A DNA stretch of 64,000 nt from an uncultured Eubacteriales bacterium (GCA_949293985.1 CASFFN010000016.1:1-64000); one strand, 5' to 3'; positions 53,060-61,322 are shown, numbered from the stretch's first letter. Translations and numbers: made by a program. Notes: generated by a model not told the origin, from the sequence alone.

Positions 53060-53371
53060 TTACAGCTTTATCTCTATCTCAACGCCAGCGGGAAGATCCA
53101 GGCTCATGAGAGCCTCAACGGTCTTCTGGTTGGGGTTGAGGATATCGATCAATCTCTTGTGGGTTCTGCGCTCGAACTGCTCACGGCTGTCCTTGTACTT
53201 GTGAACAGCCCGAAGGATGGTAACTACTTCCTTCTTGGTGGGCAGAGGGATGGGGCCGGAGACAGCGGCGCCGTTGCGCTTGGCGGTCTCTACGATCTTA
53301 GCCGCGCTGGAGTCGATGAGCTGATGATCATAGGCCTTCAGCCGGATACGGATCATTTCCTGGTTTGCCAT
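53060..53371 (-). CDS. rpsJ: 30S ribosomal protein S10
   Basis: 103 residues; 30S head protein, also NusE in antitermination. It has [20 protein letters not shown] and [20 protein letters not shown]. It is the first gene of the long ribosomal cluster, behind AAGGAGG and a leader of about 260 nt. Confidence 0.98.
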   Translation of the reverse strand: MANQEMIRIRLKAYDHQLIDSSAAKIVETAKRNGAAVSGPIPLPTKKEVVTILRAVHKYKDSREQFERRTHKRLIDILNPNQKTVEALMSLDLPAGVEIEIKL

Positions 53372-53634
53372 TGTTGTGTTTCCTCCTTGAAAATCGTACT
53401 CAGTTTCGTGGTGCCTGGGTACGGTCGAACCATTTGTTCACGCCGCCGTGCGTATCATTCCAGGCCAAGAAAAATGGCCGACGCAAGGCCGACCTTTTCC
53501 CGTCCCGGCGATATACGCCAGCGTAAACAGGACAGTTCAGCCGCCCGATGACCGGACATACTCCGCAGAAGTTACCGGCTTTCGCCGCAATCTCCTGCAT
53601 CATCGCAGTGCGTGCGCAATTTCCCTACGCGCGC
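53372..53634 (-). other. Long leader of the S10 operon
   Basis: About 260 nt of untranslated RNA between the inferred transcription start and rpsJ. It is GC-rich, without ORF, and contains short inverted segments (for example GGCC..GGCC followed by ATTTTTCTT on the transcribed strand near 53470-53490). Such leaders often host ribosomal-protein autoregulation; no known leader motif was recognised here. Confidence 0.5.
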
Positions 53635-53640
53635 TCAAGT

Positions 53641-53669
53641 ATCATACCATTCTTTTTCCCTTTTGTCAA
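53641..53669 (-). promoter_or_regulatory. Main promoter of the S10-spc-alpha cluster
   Basis: The minus strand reads a perfect -35 TTGACA (53664-53669), a 17-bp spacer and extended -10 TGGTATGAT (TATGAT at 53641-53646). It is one of the strongest promoters in the window and is suited to the ribosomal operon. Confidence 0.9.
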
Positions 53670-53725
53670 GAATAATTTCAGAACTTTTTACAAAATTTTC
53701 TTGGATTTTTTGTAGAATTCCCAGA

Positions 53726-53763
53726 AAATCCGGCCTGTCCTCCCAGGCGGGAGAACAGGCCGG
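53726..53763 (-). terminator. Terminator of the DUF1846 gene
   Basis: The stem CCGGCCTGTTCTCCC/GGGAGGACAGGCCGG (one mismatch) is followed on the minus strand by ATTTTCT. It lies right after the DUF1846 stop and upstream of the S10 promoter. Confidence 0.85.
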
Positions 53764-53771
53764 CGAAACGC

Positions 53772-55235
53772 TCAGCCCTTGAACCGGGGCTCGCAGGTAA
53801 GGTTTGCGCCCAGGCGCTTAAACACCTGCTCGTCCACCTCCGAAAGAATCACGGAGGAGTGGATTTCACAGCCCCTCAGCTTGTCCAGCTGCTCCATGGC
53901 GGCCTCCGCCTTAGGGTCGGTGGCGGCGCAGATGGACAGGGCGATAAGTACCTCATCGGTGTGCAGCCGGGGGTTCCGGTTCCCCAGGTGGTCCACCTTC
54001 AGGTGCTGAATGGGATCGATCACCTCCGGGGCGATGAGGTGCACCCCGTCCTCCAGCCCGGCCAGGGCTTTCAGCGCGTTAAGCAGCAGCGCGGCGCAGG
54101 CGCCCAGGAGCTTGGAAGTTTTGCCGGTGAGAACCCGGCCATCCGGCAGCTCCATGGCGGCGGCGGGCTTGCCGGTCTCCTCCGCTCTTTGCAGCGCCGC
54201 CGCCACCACCGGCCGGTCCCCCGGGGTGACATCCGCCTTTTTCATCAGCAGCTCCAGCTTCATAATCTGGCTTTCCGTGGCCTTGCCCCGTTTCTGGTCG
54301 CACAGGGCGGTATAGTACCGCCGGACGATCTCCTGCCGGGAGGCTTCACACACCACGGCGTCGTCGGTAATGCAGTTGCCCACCATGTTCACCCCCATAT
54401 CCGTGGGGGACTTGTAGGGGCACTCACCCAGAATCTTCTCGAACATGGCCACCAGAACCGGGAAAGCCTCCACATCCCGGTTGTAGTTCACGGTGGTCTC
54501 CCCGTAAGCCTCCAGATGGAAGGGGTCGATCATGTTCACATCGTTCAAATCCGCGGTGGCCGCCTCGTAGGCCAGGTTCACCGGGTGGTTCAGGGGCAGG
54601 TTCCAGATGGGAAAAGTCTCAAACTTGGCGTAGCCCGCCCGAATCCCCCGCTTGTGCTCGTGGTACAGCTGGCTCAGGCAGGTGGCCAGCTTGCCGCTGC
54701 CCGGGCCGGGGGCGGTGACCACCACCAGCTCCCGGGAAGTTTCGATGTAGTCGTTTTTGCCATAGCCCTCGTCGCTGACGATGTGGGCGATGTTGGAGGG
54801 ATAGCCGGGAATGTCATAGTGGTGGTACACCCGAACCCCCAGTCCTTCCAGTCTGGCCTGGAACGCCCGCACCAGAGGCTGGTCGTTGTAAAGGGTCAGC
54901 ACCACGCTGCTCACATACAGCCCCAAATCCCGGAACACCTGAATCAGGCGAATCACATCCCGGTCGTAGGTGATGCCCAAATCCCCCCGAACCTTACTCT
55001 TTTCGATGTCGTCCGCGTTGATGGCAATGACCATCTCCACCTGGTCTTTCAGCTGCAAAAGCATTTGCAGCTTGCTGTCCGGCTGAAAGCCCGGCAGCAC
55101 CCGGGAGGCGTGGTAGTCGTCATAGAGCTTGCCGCCGAATTCCAGGTAGAGCTTGCCGCCGAATTTGGCAATCCGCTCCCGAATGTGGGCAGACTGCGTT
55201 CTGATATATTTGTCGTTATCGTAACCCGTTTTCAT
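53772..55235 (-). CDS. DUF1846-family protein
   Basis: 487 residues, near the usual length of this Firmicutes family. The N-terminus has the family signature [20 protein letters not shown], and a central P-loop-like [20 protein letters not shown] is followed by a conserved [20 protein letters not shown]. The fold suggests a nucleotide-dependent cytoplasmic enzyme, but no reaction is established here. The ATG at 55235 was chosen over an earlier in-frame start (55265) because it begins the family-typical segment. It diverges from the DUF1292 gene. Confidence 0.9.
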   Translation of the reverse strand: MKTGYDNDKYIRTQSAHIRERIAKFGGKLYLEFGGKLYDDYHASRVLPGFQPDSKLQMLLQLKDQVEMVIAINADDIEKSKVRGDLGITYDRDVIRLIQVFRDLGLYVSSVVLTLYNDQPLVRAFQARLEGLGVRVYHHYDIPGYPSNIAHIVSDEGYGKNDYIETSRELVVVTAPGPGSGKLATCLSQLYHEHKRGIRAGYAKFETFPIWNLPLNHPVNLAYEAATADLNDVNMIDPFHLEAYGETTVNYNRDVEAFPVLVAMFEKILGECPYKSPTDMGVNMVGNCITDDAVVCEASRQEIVRRYYTALCDQKRGKATESQIMKLELLMKKADVTPGDRPVVAAALQRAEETGKPAAAMELPDGRVLTGKTSKLLGACAALLLNALKALAGLEDGVHLIAPEVIDPIQHLKVDHLGNRNPRLHTDEVLIALSICAATDPKAEAAMEQLDKLRGCEIHSSVILSEVDEQVFKRLGANLTCEPRFKG

Positions 55236-55337
55236 CCCAGACCAACCTTCCTGCCTAAAAATCAAAATACCTGTTTATTTTATAAAAAAACCGGAAAAAT
55301 AGCAAGACCTTTTCCTAAAAACTTTCCCGGTAAAATA

Positions 55338-55366
55338 TTGACACTTTTGGGTATCTTTATTATAAT
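55338..55366 (+). promoter_or_regulatory. Promoter of the DUF1292 gene
   Basis: -35 TTGACA (55338-55343), a 17-bp spacer and -10 TATAAT (55361-55366). Both hexamers are perfect. Confidence 0.92.
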
Positions 55367-55393
55367 GTGAAAAAACGACAGGAGTTGAAAGTT

Positions 55394-55687
55394 ATGGAAA
55401 AGGAAGAACTGCTGCCCCAGGAGGAGGAGACCTCCATCATCACCCTCACCGACGAGAACGGTGAAAATGTGGACTTTGAATATTTGGATTGCATCCCCTA
55501 CGAGGGCAAAGAGTATCTGGTGCTGATTCCCGCCGACGAGGAGTCCTCGGAGATTGTGATTCTGGAAATCCGCCCGGTGGACGAGGAGAACGAAACCTAC
55601 TGCGCCGTGGAGGACGAGACGATTCTGAATACCGTCTACGGCATCTTCAAGGATCGCTACAAAGACATCCTGGACTTCGCCGACTAA
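55394..55687 (+). CDS. DUF1292-family small acidic protein
   Basis: 97 residues, strongly acidic. It matches the DUF1292 family by TLTDENGENVDFEYLDCIPY followed by YEGKEYLVLIP and VEDETILNTVYGIFKDRY. The role is unknown; in other Firmicutes it often lies near RuvX-type genes, which are absent here. The ATG at 55394 follows AGGAG at good spacing; an in-frame start at 55367 overlaps the promoter and was rejected. Consensus promoter hexamers suggest strong expression. Confidence 0.88.
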   Translation: MEKEELLPQEEETSIITLTDENGENVDFEYLDCIPYEGKEYLVLIPADEESSEIVILEIRPVDEENETYCAVEDETILNTVYGIFKDRYKDILDFAD

Positions 55688-55711
55688 CCGGGCGGCGGCC
55701 AGTGGCCGCGG

Positions 55712-55775
55712 GCAATGCGCACGGGAATCTTTTGCGAATCGTTACTGCCCCTCCTGTGCCCGGTATCGTTCCTGC
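55712..55775. repeat. R3 repeat (reversed, diverged)
   Basis: GCAATGCGCACGG, then TTTTGCGAATCGTTACT and GCCCGGTATCGTT match the reverse complement of the R3 unit, with a changed middle (GCCCCTCCTGTGCC). Confidence 0.7.
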
Positions 55776-55830
55776 GGTGCAGGGTTGGGTATCGACAACC
55801 ACTTGCAAGTACCATCCCCAAAGCAAACCG

Positions 55831-55983
55831 TTAGGGAAGCTCTGATTAAATCGGCAAGAGCTGGCAGCGAGAGATTTTTCGTCAGACAAAAGAATGGAAA
55901 ACCGGGGAATACTTTGTGTATTTCCGGTGATGGCGAAAAAGATCCGCTGTCCAGCCGAAGGCGATTTATTCAGAGTTTCCTTA
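55831..55983 (+). repeat. Hairpin repeat element, copy D
   Basis: The cleanest ends of the family: it starts TTAGGGAAGCTCTGATTAAA and ends GATTTATTCAGAGTTTCCTTA. It is 153 bp because part of the central hairpin arm is missing. It lies between the DUF1292 gene and an R2 fragment. Confidence 0.88.
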
Positions 55984-55984
55984 G

Positions 55985-56058
55985 CTTACCGCCCGCTTGC
56001 TCCCTCAGTCACGGCTTGCGCCGTGCCAGCTCCCTCCCGGAGGGAGCTATTGGAGGCA
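55985..56058. repeat. R2 repeat fragment (reversed)
   Basis: CCGCCCGCTTGCTCCCTCAG, TCACGGCTTGCGCCGTG, CAGCTCCCTCCCGGAGGGAG. It abuts hairpin element copy D. Confidence 0.75.
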
Positions 56059-56068
56059 GCCCAATTCC

Positions 56069-56108
56069 AAAAAACACCGCCCTGCTTGAAAAAGACAAGC
56101 AGGGCGGT
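56069..56108 (-). terminator. Terminator of the ArsC-like/CrtO-like/DegV run
   Basis: The minus strand reads ACCGCCCTGCTTG, seven-base loop, CAAGCAGGGCGGT, GTTTTTT, 8 bp after the stop of the ArsC-like gene. Confidence 0.9.
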
Positions 56109-56115
56109 TATGTTT

Positions 56116-56469
56116 TCAGCCTTTCAGGGTCTTTTCCCAGTCGGCTTCCCGGAAGCCCACCAGGGCGAAATCGTCACCCACCAGCAGGGGGCGCTTTACC
56201 AGCATACCGTCGGAGGCCAGCAGCGCCAGCTGCGCCTCCCGGCTCATGTCCGGCAGGCGGTTTTTCAGGTCCAGGGCACGATATTGCAAGCCGCTGGTAT
56301 TGAAGAACCGTTTCAGGGGCAGGCCGCTTTTCTCCTGCCAGCGGCTCAGCTCCTCGGCTGTGGGATTTTCCTGCTGAATATCCCGGAGGCGGTAGGAAAT
56401 GCCCTTCTCATCCAGCCACTTTTTGGCCTTCTGGCAGGTGCTGCACTTGGGGTAGCAGATAAATTCCAT
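56116..56469 (-). CDS. ArsC/Spx-family thioredoxin-fold protein
   Basis: 117 residues with the ArsC/Spx fold: N-terminal YPKCSTCQKAKKWL with a CxxC pair (arsenate reductases of this family use the first Cys) and a C-terminal KRPLLVGDDFALVGF, typical of YffB/arsenate-reductase-like proteins. It may reduce arsenate or act as a thiol-linked regulator; neither is proven. The ATG at 56469 follows AAGGAG. It is the last of three minus-strand genes. Confidence 0.85.
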   Translation of the reverse strand: MEFICYPKCSTCQKAKKWLDEKGISYRLRDIQQENPTAEELSRWQEKSGLPLKRFFNTSGLQYRALDLKNRLPDMSREAQLALLASDGMLVKRPLLVGDDFALVGFREADWEKTLKG

Positions 56470-56483
56470 GACAAATACTCCTT

Positions 56484-56981
56484 TCACTCCGCCTGGCAGA
56501 TGTTTTCCTGCTCCAGAGCGGCACGGCCGCCGGTTTTCTCCAGGAGCCGGGCAAGCCTCGGGCGGTTATACCGCTGGATGAGGATGAAGGGCAGGTTTCC
56601 CAGAATATTGAGAAACACCACCGCCAGGCCGCCCACGGTGGGCCAGAGGGTCAGGCAGTGGAGTCCCGCCACGCAAAGGAGCCAGTGGGTCAGCTCCGCC
56701 ACGCAGGTCTCCCGGAGCATCTGGGGCAGCTGTTTTTGGTAGTCCCCGGCGATTTTTTTCGCGGGCATGGTGCCCGGGAGAATCCGGCTCATGTCCGGCA
56801 GTTTCTTCTGCCAGTACCGGATTCCCAGTTTTTCATAGAGCTTTCCCTGCCGTTCAAATCCGTAGGCGCCGAAGGGGGCTTTGTCCCAGCGGAACCAGGA
56901 CTTGGGGACAATCCGCCCCAGCACAAAGGAAACGCCGCCAATCAGGGCGATGTAGCAGGCACAGCTTAATAGATGTATCAT
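56484..56981 (-). CDS. CrtO-like acyltransferase-family membrane protein
   Basis: 165 residues with hydrophobic segments at about 3-22, 97-115 and 118-137. The pattern RYWQKKLPDMSRILPG and a C-terminal ILIQRYNRPRL resemble the glycosyl-4,4'-diaponeurosporenoate acyltransferase (CrtO-like) family. No other carotenoid genes are present, so it more likely acylates another lipid, or the family name misleads. It lies 14 bp from the ArsC-like gene and 7 bp from the degV stop, so the three genes form an operon. Confidence 0.7.
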   Translation of the reverse strand: MIHLLSCACYIALIGGVSFVLGRIVPKSWFRWDKAPFGAYGFERQGKLYEKLGIRYWQKKLPDMSRILPGTMPAKKIAGDYQKQLPQMLRETCVAELTHWLLCVAGLHCLTLWPTVGGLAVVFLNILGNLPFILIQRYNRPRLARLLEKTGGRAALEQENICQAE

Positions 56982-56988
56982 ATCTTTC

Positions 56989-57834
56989 TCACTTCTTCAA
57001 AAACAGTACGCCAAGACAGTTGGGGCCGCAGTGGCAGGAGATGGTGCTGCCGGCCCGGGTGACGAGCACCTCCCGGAAGGGCTGTAATTCCGTCGCCAAT
57101 TTGCGCACCTGCTCCAGCAGCGCCTCCGGCACCCCGGAGTGGGTGATAATCAGCCGCCGGGTATCCACATCGGTCCGGCCTGCCAGCCGTCCCCGGACAT
57201 AGTCCAGCACGGTCTTTTCCATGGAGCCCCGGTATTTTTTGCCCACATGCATGGAGCCCTCCTCCAGCACGATTTCCGGGCGAATCTTCATCAGATTGGC
57301 GCCGAACACCGCAACGCCGGAGCAGCGGCCGCCCTTGTGGAGGTATTGGAGGGTCTGGATGATGAAGCTGGCGTCCAGCTTCTCCCGCAGGACTTCCAGC
57401 TCATGGGCGATTTCCGCGCCGGACATCCCCTGCTGGGCCATCTGGCAGGCCAGCAGCACCAGGTGCCCCGAGCCGGTGGAAAGGCTCTTGCTGTCCACCA
57501 CATAGACATTGCCAATCTCTTCGGCGGCGATACAGGCGTTCTGATGGCTGGCGGAGAGCTTAGCCGACAGGTTGATATGGACCACTTCATAGCCTTCCCC
57601 CACCCATTTGGAAAATTCCTCCTGGTAGTCTCCCAGGGAGATGGCGCAGGTTTTGGGAAGGGAACCGGTTTTCTCCACATAATCATACAATTCCTCCGGA
57701 CGGACATTCACCCCGTCCAGCCGGAAGTCGTCCCCCAGGCTCACCCCCAGGGAAAGCACCGATACCTGATTCTTCTGGTACAGCTCCCGGGTGAGGTCGC
57801 AGGTGGAGTCGCAGGTAATTTTCACCTTGGCCAT
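56989..57834 (-). CDS. DegV-family fatty-acid-binding protein
   Basis: A 281-residue two-domain DegV/FakB-type protein that binds a long-chain fatty acid for phosphorylation by FakA. It starts AKVKITCDSTCDLTRELYQ with the TCDL loop; the VVDSKSLSTGSGHLVLLA and LQYLHKGGRCSG motifs are typical. Pairing with an acyltransferase-like neighbour fits lipid metabolism. The ATG at 57834 follows GGAGGG. Confidence 0.88.
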   Translation of the reverse strand: MAKVKITCDSTCDLTRELYQKNQVSVLSLGVSLGDDFRLDGVNVRPEELYDYVEKTGSLPKTCAISLGDYQEEFSKWVGEGYEVVHINLSAKLSASHQNACIAAEEIGNVYVVDSKSLSTGSGHLVLLACQMAQQGMSGAEIAHELEVLREKLDASFIIQTLQYLHKGGRCSGVAVFGANLMKIRPEIVLEEGSMHVGKKYRGSMEKTVLDYVRGRLAGRTDVDTRRLIITHSGVPEALLEQVRKLATELQPFREVLVTRAGSTISCHCGPNCLGVLFLKK

Positions 57835-57924
57835 GATACAGCCCTCCAATTTCTCCATTTTCCCAAGATTCTATCAGAAGAAACTCAACAAACCCTCAAC
57901 AAAACCTCAACTCCCGTTGAACTT

Positions 57925-58015
57925 GCGGCGCGGGCAGTACCCGCGGACAATGCGCACGATAGCTTTCTACAATTCGTTGCTTCCCTGACCCGCCCGGTAT
58001 CGTTACCGAGAAAAA
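57925..58015. repeat. R3 repeat (reversed)
   Basis: GGACAATGCGCACGATAGC, TTTCTACAATTCGTTGCTTC, CCTGACCCGCCCGGTATCG is the reverse complement of the R3 unit. GC palindromes (GGCGGCGGCGCGCCGCC) follow up to the terminator at 58123. Confidence 0.75.
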
Positions 58016-58122
58016 TGGGGAACGAAAACATGGGCACTGTGCACGCATTGACGGCGGCGGCGCGCCGCCCTGCCCGGTATCGGCGGCTTGTCCACCGAGG
58101 CACCCCCTGTGGCGTTCCCGCG

Positions 58123-58156
58123 AAAAACGGCTCCCTTTCGCAAGGGAGCCGTTTTT
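58123..58156. terminator. Terminator after the two-component operon
   Basis: AAAAACGGCTCCCTT, short loop, AAGGGAGCCGTTTTT reads the same on both strands and overlaps the histidine-kinase stop codon region. It ends the minus-strand HAD-regulator-kinase run. Confidence 0.85.
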
Positions 58157-59177
58157 ACGGCAAGGTGACGGTAAACCGGCAGCCCACTTCCAGGTTTTCC
58201 ACCTCCACTGTGCCCCCCAGGGTGCCCAGAATCTGCTTTACCAGGGCAAGCCCTAAGCCGTTGCCCTCGGCCTGGTGGGAGCTGTCGCTCTGGTAGAACC
58301 GGTGGAAAATCCGCTCCAGGCTCTCCGGGGGGATGCCCGGCCCCCGGTCCTCCACCGTAAACACCGTCCCATCTTTTCGCAGGGTGATGCCCACATAGCC
58401 CCCCTGGGGGCTGAACTTGATGGCGTTGCCGATGAGGTTGCTCCACACATGGCTGAGCAGCCGGTCGTCCCCGAAGTAGCACACCGGCTCCAGGTCTACA
58501 TCCAGGGCAATGTCCTTGGCCACCCATTCCGGCTCCAGCGCCACAATCACCTGGCGAATCTGCTCATCCAAAGAGAAATTCCGCTTCTGGCTTTGGATGG
58601 CCTGGTTGTCCACCTTGGAGAGAAGCAGAATATTTCCCACCAGCTTGGAGAGCCTGCGGGTATTGAACAGGATTTTCTCCACATACACCTGCTGCTCCGG
58701 GGTCACCCCCTCGCACCCCTGAAGCAGGGTGGCATAGCCCTCAATGGCATTGATGGGGGTTTTGAACTCGTGGGACACATTGGACACAAAATCCGTCTGT
58801 AAAATCTCCGTAGCGCCCAGCTCCTGGGCCATCAGGTTAAAGTTCTCACAAATCTGCTGCAGCTCCCGGAACCGCTGAGGCTCCTCCAGCCGCACATGAA
58901 AATTCCCCTTCGCCACCTGTCCCATAGCCTGTCCCAACCGGCTGATGGGGGCAAAGAACAGCCGGTTTACCAGACCTGTCAGCAAGCTTCCCAAAAGGGC
59001 GCTGATGCCCAGCACCACCAGAGCCTGCCAGGCGGCAAAGGTCACCCCGAAATATTGGAGAAGTGCCCCCACCAGGCCGGTGGCCAGGGACATAATGCCC
59101 ACCTGAACCAGCACCAGCAAAGTCAGGTACACCTTCATAGACACATGGGCGGGGCGTACAATCTTTCCCTTTTTCAT
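58155..59177 (-). CDS. Sensor histidine kinase
   Basis: 340 residues. Two N-terminal membrane helices (about 14-38 and 47-72) with a very short outside loop, a HAMP linker, then the H-box FVSNVSHEFKTPINAIEGY (phospho-His near residue 146) and an ATPase domain with WSNLIGNAIKFS, VEDRGPGIP and GNGLGLALVKQ. With almost no sensor loop it probably senses the membrane or intramembrane state. It overlaps its response regulator by 4 bp. Confidence 0.93.
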   Translation of the reverse strand: MKKGKIVRPAHVSMKVYLTLLVLVQVGIMSLATGLVGALLQYFGVTFAAWQALVVLGISALLGSLLTGLVNRLFFAPISRLGQAMGQVAKGNFHVRLEEPQRFRELQQICENFNLMAQELGATEILQTDFVSNVSHEFKTPINAIEGYATLLQGCEGVTPEQQVYVEKILFNTRRLSKLVGNILLLSKVDNQAIQSQKRNFSLDEQIRQVIVALEPEWVAKDIALDVDLEPVCYFGDDRLLSHVWSNLIGNAIKFSPQGGYVGITLRKDGTVFTVEDRGPGIPPESLERIFHRFYQSDSSHQAEGNGLGLALVKQILGTLGGTVEVENLEVGCRFTVTLP

Positions 59178-59845
59178 GCTTTGACCACCTTGTAGCCTAC
59201 CCCCCGGATGGTGACGATTTTGAAGTCCGGGTTGTCCCGGAACCGCTCCCGGAGCCTGCCCACATGGACCTCCACGGTGTGGGCGTCGCTGTCGGTTTCG
59301 TAGCCCCAGATTTCATCCATCAGCTGCTGCCGGGTGAAAATCCGCCCGGGGAAGGAGGCCATTTTGTAAAGGAGCATAAACTCCTTCTGGGGCAGCACCA
59401 CCGAACCCCCCTCCCAGGTGACGGTGAGAGAATCCCACTCCATGACGGTATTCCCCAAGGTCTGCCGCCGCTCGTGAATCATCTGGGCCCGGCGCAGGAG
59501 CGCCCCCACCCGCAGCACCATCTCGTTCACATTCACAGGCTTGACCATATAGTCGTCGGTGCCGGAGAGGAAGCCCTGGCGCATATCGTCGAAGGCGTCC
59601 TTGGCGGTGACCATCAGCACCGGGGTGGTGATGCCCGCCTCCCGGAGCTGGCTCACCAAAGTATAGCCGTCCATCACCGGCATCATCACATCGGAAATAA
59701 TCAAATCAAAATAGGTATTGTCCAGAGCGTCCAGCGCTTCCTGGCCGTTGCTGACCCCCTCCACCTGGTAGCCGTTTTTCCGCAGCACATGGGCAAAGAG
59801 CTGGCGCAGCTCCTGGTCGTCCTCGGCAATGAGAATTTTCAGCAT
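59174..59845 (-). CDS. OmpR-family response regulator
   Basis: 223 residues. The receiver domain has acidic EDD near residue 8 and the phospho-acceptor D in FDLIISDVMMPVMDGY; a winged-helix DNA-binding domain ends HTVEVHVGRLRERF and IRGVGYKVV. The ATG at 59845 follows AGGAGAGAG. It overlaps the upstream HAD gene by 7 bp and the kinase by 4 bp, so all three are co-translated. Confidence 0.95.
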   Translation of the reverse strand: MLKILIAEDDQELRQLFAHVLRKNGYQVEGVSNGQEALDALDNTYFDLIISDVMMPVMDGYTLVSQLREAGITTPVLMVTAKDAFDDMRQGFLSGTDDYMVKPVNVNEMVLRVGALLRRAQMIHERRQTLGNTVMEWDSLTVTWEGGSVVLPQKEFMLLYKMASFPGRIFTRQQLMDEIWGYETDSDAHTVEVHVGRLRERFRDNPDFKIVTIRGVGYKVVKA

Positions 59846-60477
59846 GACTCTCTCTCCTGTAAAAAGCTTAGCACCTGCAAAGGCTCCGCCTTCCAGGCCG
59901 GGGCCTGTTCCCGCAGCTCCGGGAGTGCTCCCCACCCTGCCAGCAAAAAGCCGGTTCCGGCGTTCCGGGCACAGAGCATATCGTACACGGAGTCCCCGAC
60001 ATACAGCACTTCCTCCGGGGCCGCCCCGGTGCGCTGCATATAAGCCTCCAAAGGTCCCGCCTCCGGCTTGTGGGTGACGGAGTCCTCGGCGCAGATAACC
60101 TGCCCCATGTACCCGGCGATTCCCAGACCGGGAATTTCCGCATCGTAAAGAAGACGGGTGCGGGAGGTGGCGACGCCCAAATGGTATCCCTGCCGCCGAA
60201 GCGTTTCCAGCAGTTCCGGGATACCGGGATAGAGCCGGTTGCGCCCTTGATAGCGGGTCAGCTGCTCCAGCCACACCGCCATGCCGCCCTTTACATCCGG
60301 AATGCCCAGCCGCCGCAGCACATCCTCCCCGGTGATCCCCAGGGCAAAGCGCAGCTCCTCCCGCTCCGGCTTCTTGCCGGTGAGCGCCAGCATGGTATCC
60401 TGCAAAGAGCCGATGGTGGTATCCTCCGTGTCCACCAAAGTCCCGTCCACATCAAAGACAATGTGTTTGTAGGCCAT
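59839..60477 (-). CDS. HAD-family phosphatase (phosphoglycolate phosphatase-like)
   Basis: 212 residues. Motif I FDVDGTLVDTED, the helical cap, motif II in GVATSRTR, motif III K in HKPEAGPLEAY and motif IV YVGDSVYDMLCARNAG are all in order. It probably removes phosphate from a small sugar phosphate. It overlaps the response regulator start by 7 bp, so it is co-expressed with the two-component system, an unusual partner. Confidence 0.88.
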   Translation of the reverse strand: MAYKHIVFDVDGTLVDTEDTTIGSLQDTMLALTGKKPEREELRFALGITGEDVLRRLGIPDVKGGMAVWLEQLTRYQGRNRLYPGIPELLETLRRQGYHLGVATSRTRLLYDAEIPGLGIAGYMGQVICAEDSVTHKPEAGPLEAYMQRTGAAPEEVLYVGDSVYDMLCARNAGTGFLLAGWGALPELREQAPAWKAEPLQVLSFLQERESC

Positions 60478-60589
60478 CGTCCCATCCCCCGTTTCCGTTT
60501 TGCCTCTATTTTATCCCATTTCCCCTTTTTCGTCAACCGCGGGCCGGGCCGCCTCTTTGACAAAGGCGCTTTTTTGCGGCAGCCATGGC

Positions 60590-60619
60590 AAAAAAGAGCC
60601 GCCCGGCTGGGCGGCTCTT
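60590..60619 (-). terminator. Terminator of the P-loop gene
   Basis: The minus strand reads GAGCCGCCC, loop AGCC, GGGCGGCTC, TTTTTT, about 20 bp after the stop. Confidence 0.9.
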
Positions 60620-60641
60620 GGCTATGTGGATGACCCGGGGA

Positions 60642-61052
60642 TTACACCAGAAAAGCCTTCACGGCCTCGGAGGCCTTCTCCGCCTCGTCGGACACGGTCA
60701 GGGTGATGTTCATGTCGTTCTCCTCGGCGAACTGAGCGCACCACAGGATGAACTTCTCACCGGACTCCCGGTCGTTGCCGATGGTCTTGTACAGGTTATC
60801 GATGTAAACATTGGTAATGTCAAAATTACCGGCGTGCAGACCGCTGAGGAAGCCCTTCAGCATATCCGGATTGGTAATGCCGTATTCCTTGGAATCCACC
60901 AGGCGGACACGGTAATTCACATCATAGGTCAGCTTCTTGCCATACTCGATGCACACCACATCGCCGTGGGCAGTGGTGACAGCCTCGTTGATGGAATCCA
61001 CCAGCTTCTTGGTTTTACCGGAGCCCTTGAGCCCCATAATAACATGAATCAT
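60642..61052 (-). CDS. Small P-loop ATPase-like protein
   Basis: 136 residues, not assigned to a named function. It begins MIHVIMGLKGSGKTKKL, with Walker A GLKGSGKT at residues 7-14. A DITNVYIDNLYK stretch may be the Walker B region, and the end IILT-like NITLTVSDEAEKA resembles a sensor strand. It is a minimal nucleotide-binding domain without obvious partner domain. A single-gene unit with its own good promoter and terminator. Confidence 0.72.
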   Translation of the reverse strand: MIHVIMGLKGSGKTKKLVDSINEAVTTAHGDVVCIEYGKKLTYDVNYRVRLVDSKEYGITNPDMLKGFLSGLHAGNFDITNVYIDNLYKTIGNDRESGEKFILWCAQFAEENDMNITLTVSDEAEKASEAVKAFLV

Positions 61053-61096
61053 AGGAAATTTCCTCCTTCGCTTGCAGCGTTCTTTGCTGTATGGTC

Positions 61097-61125
61097 ATTT
61101 TACCAGTTTGCGGAGAAATTTGCAA
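61097..61125 (-). promoter_or_regulatory. Promoter of the P-loop gene
   Basis: The minus strand reads -35 TTGCAA (61120-61125), a 17-bp spacer and extended -10 TGGTAAAAT (TAAAAT at 61097-61102). Confidence 0.75.
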
Positions 61126-61157
61126 CAGTAAATTTGCGTTTTTGACAAAACTTTTTC

Positions 61158-61322
61158 AGGGGGGATCTGAATAAAACCGGCAAGTGCTGGGAGCGAGAGA
61201 TTTTTCCACGGCAAAAGAACGGAAAACAGCGCAATACCGTATGTATTTCCTGTTTTTCATTCCGATTGGATTGGGAAAAGACCCGCTATCCAGCCGCAGA
61301 GGCTTTATTCAGAGGTTCCTCA
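61158..61322 (+). repeat. Hairpin repeat element, copy E
   Basis: It starts near AGGGGGGATCTGAATAAAAC and ends GCTTTATTCAGAGGTTCCTCA. It directly abuts the pgi stop codon (61320-61322), which may be part of the target site. The arms are more diverged than in copy D, but the hairpin core GAACGGAAAACAG..CTGTTTTTCATTC is kept. Confidence 0.82.

Noticed and set aside
55100..55170. Internal duplication [14 protein letters not shown] in the DUF1846 protein
   Set aside because: The family itself has a similar [11 protein letters not shown] pattern, so this is normal and not a new duplication.
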